DNA of 6,997 nt, taken from positions 1-6,997 of the forward strand of contig JAISYA010000140.1 of the NCBI GenBank assembly GCA_031270205.1, in the 5' to 3' direction. Every line of letters starts with the position of its first letter. Position 1 is the stretch's first letter. Below, piece by piece: positions 1-5,759 of the stretch. This stretch comes from Treponema sp. (GTDB taxonomy: Bacteria > Spirochaetota > Spirochaetia > Treponematales > Breznakiellaceae). Made by a program: the position numbers and the translations under genes. The notes under the pieces are model-generated. The model had not been told where the DNA came from. It saw only the letters and a list, made by a program, of their open reading frames with translations, and did no database searches.

Positions 1-55
1 TGCGGTCCGGCAGTAATATGATTTGATCGCGACTTGCTCCGGTGATGAATTCCAT
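1..55 (-). CDS. IS1182-family transposase, N-terminal fragment (cut by window edge)
   Basis: Only the first 18 codons are inside the window; they read MEFITGASRDQIILLPDR. The pattern G-x-x-R-x-Q-x-x-L-L-P close to the initiator is how IS1182-type DDE transposases usually begin, just before their conserved 'NPVRxIDAFV' segment, which would lie outside the window. The start is well fixed: reading upstream in frame there is no other ATG, GTG or TTG before a TAG at 101-103. A G-rich stretch (complement of 61-66) ends 5 nt before the ATG and could act as the ribosome binding site. A TAAAAT hexamer (complement of 75-80) is a possible -10 box. The enzyme would cut and join the ends of its own insertion sequence. 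Family assignment rests on 18 residues, so it is likely but not certain. Confidence 0.65.
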   Translation of the reverse strand, partial: MEFITGASRDQIILLPDR

Positions 56-119
56 ATCAGCCCCCCATGTCGGTATTTTACTGGTTTGACGCGGTTGTTC
101 CTAGACTTTTGACACAGTC
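1..119 (-). mobile_element. Terminal part of an IS1182-like insertion sequence
   Basis: This is the transposase 5' end plus its short upstream leader. The outer end is placed at about 119 because 107-119 reads TTTTGACACAGTC, which on the minus strand gives GACTGTGTCAAAA, similar in style to the termini of many DDE insertion sequences. Just outside begins a perfect hairpin that looks like flanking DNA. The other end of the element is outside the window, so the terminal repeat and any target duplication cannot be confirmed. The boundary is an inference and could be off by several bases. Confidence 0.45.
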
Positions 120-138
120 CGGGGAGGTAACTCCCCGG
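119..138. repeat. Perfect 8-bp hairpin with GTAA loop
   Basis: CCGGGGAG at 119-126 pairs exactly with CTCCCCGG at 131-138 around the loop GTAA, which fits the stable GNRA tetraloop type when read on the plus strand. No T-tract follows on either strand, so it is not a classical intrinsic terminator. It sits exactly where the insertion sequence seems to end, so it may be the palindromic target site of the element or part of its terminal structure. Confidence 0.7.
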
Positions 139-145
139 TTCTACC

Positions 146-167
146 CGGCCCATTGTAGATGGGGCCG
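146..167. repeat. GC-rich hairpin downstream of the coiled-coil gene
   Basis: CGGCCCAT at 146-153 pairs with ATGGGGCCG at 159-167, with one bulged G and the loop TGTAG. It starts 34 nt beyond the stop codon of the coiled-coil gene. On the plus strand it is followed by only TTT, and on the minus strand by GGTAG, so it is at best a weak terminator. It may instead protect the 3' end of the cluster transcript. The remaining intergenic bases (168-200) hold no further structure that I can support. Confidence 0.45.
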
Positions 168-200
168 TTTGACAGGAGGGTCTCTTCGGGAAGAAAAACA

Positions 201-3200
201 TTAATCTTTGGGATTTAATTCCAGAACCAGTTCTACTTCGCCTTTGGAAACATTCATGGTGTCGGCGATTTCTTCCACGGTCCAGCCCTGGCGGCGGAGT
301 TTTATGATGTTGTCCCGGTCACGCGGGGGCGGCGCGCCTTTTCCGCCTTTGCCCGCCGCCCTGGCGCTTGCGGCTGTCTTGCCGCTTTCCCGGTCAAGGA
401 GGGAACGGGTCAGGCGAAGCTGGTTTTGGGCGTCTTTGTCCAGGGCGCGGAGTTCCGTTTCGGTACGGGCCAGCCATTCCCGCGCGACGTTCATTTCCGC
501 AATTCGCTTTTCTATAAGGCCCAGGGATTCGTCCAGAGTGGAGATTTTTTCCGCGGCGTCACGGGCCTTTTCGTTTTCCGCGGAGAGGGCCTCAATGGAC
601 GCCCCCAGAGATTCGGCCTCAACGGAAAGTCGCTCGATGTCTTCGACAGCGCTTTTAAGGGCCTGCTCTGATTCCTGCAGGACCTTGAAGTTGCGGTCTA
701 TGCCGGCGTTGGTTTCTTCCAGTGTCTGGCTTTTCCGTTCCACGCGCTGGTACTTTTCCTCGGTCTCTTTTATGGCGTCTTCCAGACGGCGGATCTGTAC
801 CTGAATGGCCTGCAGGGTATCGTCGGAAGAAGAAACCTGGGCGAGTTTTTCTTCCACCGCCTGGGACGTTTGAAGCAGGCGGTTGAAGTCGTTCTCCATA
901 ACTTCGATGCGGCGCTTTTCGGAGAGGAAACGGGTCATCTTGGCGTTCACATCATCCTCAAGGCGTTTGATCTGGGTAAACTGCCTTTCGATTCCGGCGA
1001 TTTCATTTTTACGCTGATCCAGGCGGTCCATGTCGCCGTTCAGATCTTCAACACGGCGGTCAAGCTCAAGTTTGAGTTCGTCGGTCCGGTCAAAGAGTTT
1101 TACCTGATCGGCGATATCTTTCCGTATGTCGTCCAAAGCGATGCGGGCCTGCGCTATGCGCTCGTCGTTTTCCGAGGCCATGTCGCGGTTACGGCGGCGG
1201 ATCTCTTCCATGGAGATGTCCAGGTCCCTCATTCGGGCGTTGTACTGGCTCTGCCAGTCCTCAATGCTCCGGCGGGAATTTTCCGCGGCGGTTTCAAGGC
1301 CGGCGGTCTGCTCTTCAAGGCGGGCGCCGATCTTCCGAAGCTGTTCTTCCAGCTCCCGCTCATTTTGGCGCAGGGTTTCGGACACGGACAGGCCGTACTG
1401 TCCGATTTTGGTTTTTGCCTCGTTTTCGGCGGCGTTTCGGGCCTCCTCCAGATCCTGCGGAAGCTGTTCAGTGAAGGAACGGAGGGTCTCGTCCGCGGCC
1501 TGCATTTCCTCCCGTATGCCCTCCTCAAGAGCCACGGTTTCGGCCTTGAGGCGTTCCAGTTCGGACACCAGCCGCTCACCCTGCCAGGCAAGGTTTTGCC
1601 GCAGTTCCTCGTTCAGGCGGGCTTCAAGCTGCCGCCGCTCCTGTTCTCCCGCTCCGGCGATTTCCTCAAGCCGCGTGTTCAGTTCTTCGTTCCATTGGGT
1701 AAGGCGGTTTTCAATATCGGCGTTCCGCCTGTCGAGGTCTTCGGAGAACTCATCTTCAAAGAGTTTGAGTTTTTCGGAAACATTTTCAATAGCCTGCGCT
1801 TTAAGGCCGTCAAGTTCTTTGCCCGCCTTGTCCAGTTCCCCCCGTAGCGCCTGAACCTGGGAATCGAATTCTGCGGCGGCGTTTTCCCGCTCCCGGCGGG
1901 ACTCTTCCTCAAAGCGGGCAAAATCGCCGTTGACTTTGGCTGTAACGTCCTGCATGGAACGCCGGAGTTCCGTTTCCAGCCGGGCCGCGTCTCCTGAAAG
2001 CGCCTCCAGCTGTTTGAAGTCCTCCGCCTGGGCCTGCTTGTATTCTCCCAGCCGCGCCTCGGCGGCGGCGATAATGTTCCGCTCCGCCTCCTGCGAAAGG
2101 AGCGCCCATTCTTTTTTTTGCCTGACAATGGCCTCGTCCATTTCCCCGCTTTGTCGCTTGATAAGGCCGGACAGTTCCTCAACAGCTTTTTCCCACTCTT
2201 CCCGCCGTTTTGCCAGGACGGCGTTTAGCGTGTTGTCCTGCTCCGCGGCTGTGGCGTTTAAGTCCGCGCGCTGCCGCGTAAGGGCGGCGCTTAATTCCTC
2301 ACCCTGCGCGGCAATGGCGGCGCTCAGCGTTTCGAGTTGCCGCGCGGAAAGTTCGCCCAATTCCCTGAAACGCTGACTCCATTCACTTTCCTGCCGGCCT
2401 ATGGCCGCGCTCAACTCGTCCCGCTGCCTTGCCGCCTCGGTATTCAATGTGTCCCGTTGTTTGGCGAGAGCGGCGTCTATCTCGTTTTTTTGCTGTTTTG
2501 CCAGGGCGTTTAGTTCCTGGACATCTTTCTTCCATTCGTCGCGGTAGGCTTTTTGCCGGGCCTCAATGCCGGAGCTTTCGGCTTTCCATTCTTCCCGGCC
2601 GCTCTTGAGCTGTTCCTGAATTTCCCCAAGCCGGGTCTTTACGGTTTCCTGGGCGGTCTTGATTTTTTCTTCCCAGAGGGTTTTGAAGTCCCTGAGCCGC
2701 TCCTGGGCCTGATCCCGCAGCTTTACCAGGGCCGCGTCTTCCATTTTGTCGGCGCGGTTCCCCGCCCGTTCCACCGCTTCTTTAAGGGTTTTGTTGATGG
2801 TCTCGATGTTCCGCGCCAGAACCGCTTCCCGCTCCTGTTCCACTCTGGCTACCGCTTCCCGGTGCTCCTCCACGCGGCGCTCAATAGTTTCCGCGCCGGC
2901 CTCAAAATCCGAAAGCCGGGAGCGCGCCTCGGCAAGCACCGATTCGGCGGCGTTTTCCAGGGCCGCGGCGCTTTCCCGCTCAAAACGGACTTCCGCCTCG
3001 CCGAGCTTTTTTTCCGTTCCCGCAACCGCTTTTTCTATATGTTCAAGTTTTTCCCTGAGATCGCCGACTTTTTTGCCGGTGCTTTCCACAAAGGCGGATT
3101 CATCCCGAATGCGGTCCAAATTCTCCTGAACCCTGCCGGTCATTTTGATCAATTCTTCCATTGAGGAATCATAGGCCTGTATCCGCTCGTCGATCCGGGC

Positions 3201-3479
3201 GATAACCTGGGCTTTTTCGGCAAGTTCTTCATTGGTAAGGGTATGAATATGCCGCATCAGCTCCGCCGCGGCTTTGCGCTCCACTTCCAGGGCAATGCCG
3301 AAGTCCTTGATTGCGGCGCTTTTCTGTTCCGTGTAGGCGGCGATGTCTTCCTTACACTTATCAGCATATTTGCGTACTTTGTCCAGGGAACGGTTGTTCT
3401 TGTCCAGATACCGGTACAGTATCAGGCTCAAGGCTACAATAGCGAGGGTTAAGAGATTGCCGATTGTGAAAAAGCCCAT
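201..3479 (-). CDS. SpiroCoCo-type membrane-anchored giant coiled-coil protein with C-terminal helix-turn-helix
   Basis: The protein has 1092 residues. Residues 6-22 form one membrane helix followed by basic residues (RYLDKNNR), which by the positive-inside rule puts the rest in the cytoplasm. From about 30 to 1030 it is almost continuous charged coiled coil rich in Glu, Arg, Ala and Gln, with an 11-residue repeat array at 325-459. A Gly/Ala/Lys/Pro linker (about 1032-1056) leads to a small helix-turn-helix (about 1057-1087) with the pattern I-x-x-L-R-x-x-G-W-T-V-E-E-I-A and a GEVELVL end. The layout matches the spirochaete SpiroCoCo family as I know it; the molecular role is unknown to me. 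A scaffold linking membrane to DNA or to a partner is inference. An ATG at 3521 would add 14 residues before the membrane helix and overlap the upstream gene; I prefer 3479, which lies 7 nt after that gene's stop and 6 nt after a TATAGT box. Confidence 0.88.
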   Translation of the reverse strand: MGFFTIGNLLTLAIVALSLILYRYLDKNNRSLDKVRKYADKCKEDIAAYTEQKSAAIKDFGIALEVERKAAAELMRHIHTLTNEELAEKAQVIARIDERIQAYDSSMEELIKMTGRVQENLDRIRDESAFVESTGKKVGDLREKLEHIEKAVAGTEKKLGEAEVRFERESAAALENAAESVLAEARSRLSDFEAGAETIERRVEEHREAVARVEQEREAVLARNIETINKTLKEAVERAGNRADKMEDAALVKLRDQAQERLRDFKTLWEEKIKTAQETVKTRLGEIQEQLKSGREEWKAESSGIEARQKAYRDEWKKDVQELNALAKQQKNEIDAALAKQRDTLNTEAARQRDELSAAIGRQESEWSQRFRELGELSARQLETLSAAIAAQGEELSAALTRQRADLNATAAEQDNTLNAVLAKRREEWEKAVEELSGLIKRQSGEMDEAIVRQKKEWALLSQEAERNIIAAAEARLGEYKQAQAEDFKQLEALSGDAARLETELRRSMQDVTAKVNGDFARFEEESRRERENAAAEFDSQVQALRGELDKAGKELDGLKAQAIENVSEKLKLFEDEFSEDLDRRNADIENRLTQWNEELNTRLEEIAGAGEQERRQLEARLNEELRQNLAWQGERLVSELERLKAETVALEEGIREEMQAADETLRSFTEQLPQDLEEARNAAENEAKTKIGQYGLSVSETLRQNERELEEQLRKIGARLEEQTAGLETAAENSRRSIEDWQSQYNARMRDLDISMEEIRRRNRDMASENDERIAQARIALDDIRKDIADQVKLFDRTDELKLELDRRVEDLNGDMDRLDQRKNEIAGIERQFTQIKRLEDDVNAKMTRFLSEKRRIEVMENDFNRLLQTSQAVEEKLAQVSSSDDTLQAIQVQIRRLEDAIKETEEKYQRVERKSQTLEETNAGIDRNFKVLQESEQALKSAVEDIERLSVEAESLGASIEALSAENEKARDAAEKISTLDESLGLIEKRIAEMNVAREWLARTETELRALDKDAQNQLRLTRSLLDRESGKTAASARAAGKGGKGAPPPRDRDNIIKLRRQGWTVEEIADTMNVSKGEVELVLELNPKD
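2103..2507 (-). repeat. Array of eleven 11-residue (33-bp) coiled-coil repeats with two 7-residue spacers
   Basis: Residues 325-459 of the coiled-coil protein split exactly into 4 x 11, 7, 5 x 11, 7 and 2 x 11 residues. The usual unit is x-A-x-A-x-Q-R-x-x-L-S/N, for example AALAKQRDTLN, TEAARQRDELS and AALTRQRADLN, with Gln at unit position 6 and Leu or Trp at position 10. The 7-residue spacers (369-375 and 431-437) follow units ending in EW-x. A similar block, EWK then KDVQELN, precedes the array at 315-324. Eleven-residue periodicity makes a nearly straight or right-handed coiled coil rather than the usual heptad left-handed one. Confidence 0.8.
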
Positions 3480-3485
3480 TGAGTT

Positions 3486-3514
3486 ACTATAACATATAAT
3501 CTTGTAATTGGCGA
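3486..3514 (-). promoter_or_regulatory. Possible leaderless promoter of the coiled-coil gene
   Basis: On the minus strand TATAGT (3491-3486) lies 6 nt before the ATG at 3479, and TCGCCA (3514-3509), matching TTGACA at four of six positions, lies 17 nt further upstream. Transcription would begin at or next to the A of the ATG. There is no Shine-Dalgarno sequence. The boxes lie inside the last codons of the HAD gene, so the call is tentative; the alternative is translational coupling to that gene, whose stop is 7 nt away. Confidence 0.35.
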
Positions 3515-4251
3515 TAGTCATGGAAGATAAAATCCGGGGAAACGGTACGGCCTCTGCTTTCCGCGCCCGTTTCGGATAACAGGCCCGTGAGCAGGGCGGT
3601 CTTCATCCCCGCGCGGGCGGCGCCCTCCACATCGTAGCGGCTGCTGTTCCCCACGTAGAGTATCCGCTCCGGCGGAAGGCCCAGCGCCGCAGCCAGCTCG
3701 TCAAAAGGACGACGGTCCGGCTTCAGCGCGCCGAGCCGCTCCGAGCAGAGCGCCGCGTCCCAGCAATCCCCGATGCCCAGATAGGCCAGCTTGGTTTCCG
3801 GGGGAAAATCCGAGAGCATCCCCAGCCGGAAGCCCGCCTGCCGCAGCGCCGCGAGCGTTTCCTTTACGTAGGGAAAAAGCCTGATTTTTTTGAAATGCGG
3901 CTCCCAGCCCCGGTAGATAAGACGCTCCGTTTTTTCCTTAACCAGCGCGGGCGGCGCTCCGAGTATATCCGCGGTAATTGCCGCCTGGTAATCGTAAAAA
4001 TCGGGGAACAATTCGGCGGGGGGGGGCCCGCTCAAACCTGCCCCTCGCAGCGCCCCCCGGCCGGAGAGCGGCGCCGGCCCGGTTCCGCTCCGCGCGTCCT
4101 GCCCGGCGCGGATGATCGTCCTGGCCCTGCCAAAGGCCCGGAGCAGCGGCAGTTCCTTAAAGATAAAGGGGAGCAGCCTGACGTACAGGCGGTAGTTGGG
4201 GTACAGGGTTCCATCCAGGTCAAAGGCCGCCGCCTCAATGCCGTTCCGCAT
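3487..4251 (-). CDS. HAD-superfamily hydrolase (phosphatase-like) with low-complexity insert
   Basis: The 254-residue protein carries the HAD motifs in order: FDLDGTLYP with nucleophile Asp11 and Asp13; LSDFP with Ser147; Lys177 in GALKPDRRPF; and YVGNSSRYDVEGA with Asp207. HAD enzymes of this build usually hydrolyse small phosphate esters in the cytoplasm through an aspartyl-phosphate; the substrate cannot be read from sequence. In motif IV the common GD is GN (Asn202), leaving Asp207 as the likely metal-binding acid. About residues 50-80 form a Gly/Pro/Ala/Arg-rich stretch in the cap region, encoded by very GC-rich DNA that includes a nine-base C tract on the coding strand. An in-frame TTG at 4266 would add five residues (MYTNP); I chose the ATG at 4251 because it lies 6 nt after TATACT and suits the usual HAD N-terminus. 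The gene starts 42 nt after the preceding stop. Confidence 0.85.
   Translation of the reverse strand: MRNGIEAAAFDLDGTLYPNYRLYVRLLPFIFKELPLLRAFGRARTIIRAGQDARSGTGPAPLSGRGALRGAGLSGPPPAELFPDFYDYQAAITADILGAPPALVKEKTERLIYRGWEPHFKKIRLFPYVKETLAALRQAGFRLGMLSDFPPETKLAYLGIGDCWDAALCSERLGALKPDRRPFDELAAALGLPPERILYVGNSSRYDVEGAARAGMKTALLTGLLSETGAESRGRTVSPDFIFHDYRQLQDYML
4018..4026. repeat. Nine-base G homopolymer tract inside the HAD gene
   Basis: G at 4018-4026 (C9 on the coding strand) encodes Pro76-Pro78 inside the GC-rich insert, and CCC follows at once at 4027-4029. Tracts of this length are prone to slippage, and treponemes are known to use poly-G tracts for phase variation, usually in promoters or surface genes. 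A one-base change here would remove HAD motifs II to IV. Confidence 0.85.
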
Positions 4252-4257
4252 GGGATT

Positions 4258-4287
4258 AGTATACAATAGGGGCGCGGGTAATGAGAA
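4258..4287 (-). promoter_or_regulatory. Possible leaderless promoter of the HAD hydrolase gene
   Basis: TATACT (4263-4258, minus strand) ends 6 nt before the ATG at 4251, and TTCTCA (4287-4282), four of six matches to TTGACA, lies 18 nt upstream. The 42-nt gap to the preceding gene has no purine-rich Shine-Dalgarno sequence before either candidate start. The spacing is the same as at the coiled-coil gene. No transcript data are available to confirm it. Confidence 0.4.
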
Positions 4288-4293
4288 GCTTGC

Positions 4294-5688
4294 TTACGGA
4301 TCAAAAACCGTCTCAACGGGAAGGCGCACCAGGTTGACGTAGTGGCCGGGGTAGCGGGTTTTGAAGGCGTTGAAGGAGGTTTCCTCGGCGCTTTCGAATA
4401 CCGTGACGCGGAACTCACCGTATTCGCTGAAATAGGGAATGAGCGCGGCGATGTGAACGTACTGGCGCATACGGGGACGCCCGCGGGGATTTTCTTCAGT
4501 TGTGGGCGGTCCCATCTCGGTGTTTATCGCCGCCAGGTAAAACGAGCCGGGATCGTCGACGGCCAGGGTGTACAGCAGGGGATGGATTCCCTCAAGGCCG
4601 TAACCGGCGTTTTCAAGAAAGCCCGGATATAAGCGGATTGCTGCGCTCCCGCCGCCGCGGATAATCACCTGGGAGAAAGGATCGCTTCGTACCTCGAATT
4701 CCGCAAGAGAAGCATAGGCCGGGGAACGGAGGGTAGTCCAGGTCTCCGAGGCAAGGTTTCTCACCCAGTCAAGGCCGAAGAAAGGCTGCCGCGTTTCTTC
4801 CCAGGGTTCGGTAAACGAGGAACCGCGCTCCCCGAACCGCGCCTTTAGCGGCGGGATGGCAAGCCGTTTTCCGGTGAGCGGCCGGAGGATGCCGTCTACG
4901 AGCCATTTGGAAAAACCTGAGCAGTTAAGGCCGGCGGCGGCGGTCTGGCTTTCCAGGGTTTCGATAAACACGTAGTTTCCGTTTTCGTCAATGGCGCCGT
5001 CGTCGACAAAAGTCAGTTCCGGCAGCCGCTCCCGAACATTGGCGATAAAGCGCCGCTGGCCGCGGTACAGGGCCGGATCCGGCTCAAAATACCGCTGGGG
5101 AAATTTATCCCCCGCCAGACTCAGCAGTTCCGCAAGCGGCATGGTGTAAAGCCGCTCAAAGGGAACCGGTATTGACAGGGAGCGGGTAACGTAGGATTCG
5201 TAGAGTACCGCGTCCATCAGGCACTTGTCGGCGGACAGGGGCCGGAACTGGATATACATCCAGGGATCGCTGCGGAGAAAGATCCTGATGCGGGTAGCCT
5301 CCCCCGTATCCTTCCGGCGGGTGAGTATCCAGGACCCCTGGGCCCAGCCGGGAAAAGAGCCGGCAGCTCTGCGGGAAGCCGCGCCTGCCCCGTCATCCAC
5401 ACGGCCCGAAAACTGTTCCCGCGCGAGGATGATCATAAATTCGTCACGGCCCGCCTCCACCCGCAGTTGCACCCTGCCGCCGCCTTCCAGGTTGTAGACG
5501 GCCGGCCGCTTCCCCATCACCCTGCCGGGGATTTCGGTAAGCCAGGAATCTTTCAGGCTTATCCGCAGGGAAGAATCGTCGCTGATTTGCGAAACGGGCA
5601 GATCCAGGCCGCTCAGGGGGAAAGCGGCGGCGGCAAGACAAAGCGCCAAAATCGGGAAAAACTGTTTTTTGGGTGCAAAGAGACACAT
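4294..5688 (-). CDS. Secreted protein with possible papain-like (CHAP/NlpC-type) cysteine peptidase or amidase domain
   Basis: I do not recognise this 464-residue protein as a named gene. It begins with a signal peptide: Lys7-Lys8, then the hydrophobic stretch FFPILALCLAAAAF, with cleavage likely near PLSG (residues 24-27), so it is exported. Residues 30-165 look beta-rich, with alternating hydrophobic strands such as RVQLRV and FMIILA. The C-terminal half has GLNCSGFSKWLVDG, with Cys256 at the start of a probable helix, and later YVHIAALIPYF with His412, a short loop, and FRVTVFES with Glu432. This Cys, then His strand, then Glu strand order is that of CHAP, NlpC/P60 and other papain-like hydrolases, many of which cut peptidoglycan peptides. 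That role is inference; spacing between Cys and His (156 residues) is longer than in typical NlpC domains. It is first in the minus-strand cluster and divergent from the HtrA gene. Before the ATG there is only a weak AGAAG. Confidence 0.85.
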   Translation of the reverse strand: MCLFAPKKQFFPILALCLAAAAFPLSGLDLPVSQISDDSSLRISLKDSWLTEIPGRVMGKRPAVYNLEGGGRVQLRVEAGRDEFMIILAREQFSGRVDDGAGAASRRAAGSFPGWAQGSWILTRRKDTGEATRIRIFLRSDPWMYIQFRPLSADKCLMDAVLYESYVTRSLSIPVPFERLYTMPLAELLSLAGDKFPQRYFEPDPALYRGQRRFIANVRERLPELTFVDDGAIDENGNYVFIETLESQTAAAGLNCSGFSKWLVDGILRPLTGKRLAIPPLKARFGERGSSFTEPWEETRQPFFGLDWVRNLASETWTTLRSPAYASLAEFEVRSDPFSQVIIRGGGSAAIRLYPGFLENAGYGLEGIHPLLYTLAVDDPGSFYLAAINTEMGPPTTEENPRGRPRMRQYVHIAALIPYFSEYGEFRVTVFESAEETSFNAFKTRYPGHYVNLVRLPVETVFDP

Positions 5689-5759
5689 ACCGCTTCTATT
5701 ATCGGCTTTTTTTGTGTATATTGGAAGCGGAACGCGAAGCGCGGCTATTTGGAGGCGTT
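5689..5759. promoter_or_regulatory. Divergent promoter region with GAAGCG half-sites
   Basis: These 71 bp separate the secreted-protein gene from the HtrA gene. For HtrA, TATATT at 5717-5722 is a plausible -10, with no good -35. For the minus gene, GATAAT (5703-5698) lies 9 nt before the ATG, with a poor TTCCAA (5726-5721) 17 nt upstream. A run of seven T lies at 5707-5713. CCGCTTC at 5690-5696 is repeated inverted as GAAGCGG at 5724-5730, and GAAGCG recurs at 5736-5741, 12 bp after the second copy. These could be regulator half-sites shared by both promoters; chance is not excluded. Confidence 0.4.
5751..5755 (+). promoter_or_regulatory. Shine-Dalgarno sequence of the HtrA gene
   Basis: GGAGG ends 4 nt before the ATG at 5760 and decides the start of the HtrA gene. 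It is the only strong ribosome binding site in the window, in contrast with the three minus-strand genes. Confidence 0.8.

Noticed and set aside
119..167. The two hairpins as intrinsic terminators
   Set aside because: Stems are strong, but neither is followed by a T-rich run on either strand, so I list them as hairpins only.
870..1854. Long plus-strand open frames (870-1847 and 1126-1854) opposite the coiled-coil gene
   Set aside because: They are antisense to a clear coiled-coil gene whose GC-rich, Glu/Arg/Ala-rich codons leave few stops on the other strand. Their products are Ser/Arg-rich or compositionally odd, with no recognisable domain and no ribosome binding site that I could see.
3480..3521. 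Upstream ATG of the coiled-coil gene at 3521
   Set aside because: It would add a polar 14-residue leader (MTIANYKIICYSNS) before the membrane helix, overlap the HAD gene by 35 nt, and has no Shine-Dalgarno or TATA-type box at the right distance.
3895..4269. Plus-strand open frame opposite the HAD gene
   Set aside because: It is antisense to a gene with all HAD motifs, and the product shows no domain.
4032..4418. Minus-strand open frame spanning the end of the secreted-protein gene and the start of the HAD gene
   Set aside because: It overlaps two well supported genes in another frame and has a Ser/Arg/Pro-rich product typical of a shadow frame.
5620..5688. Lipoprotein signal around Cys17 of the secreted protein
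   Set aside because: The residue before Cys is Leu and the hydrophobic stretch before it is only about seven residues. An ordinary signal peptide with later cleavage fits better, although spirochaete lipoboxes are relaxed.
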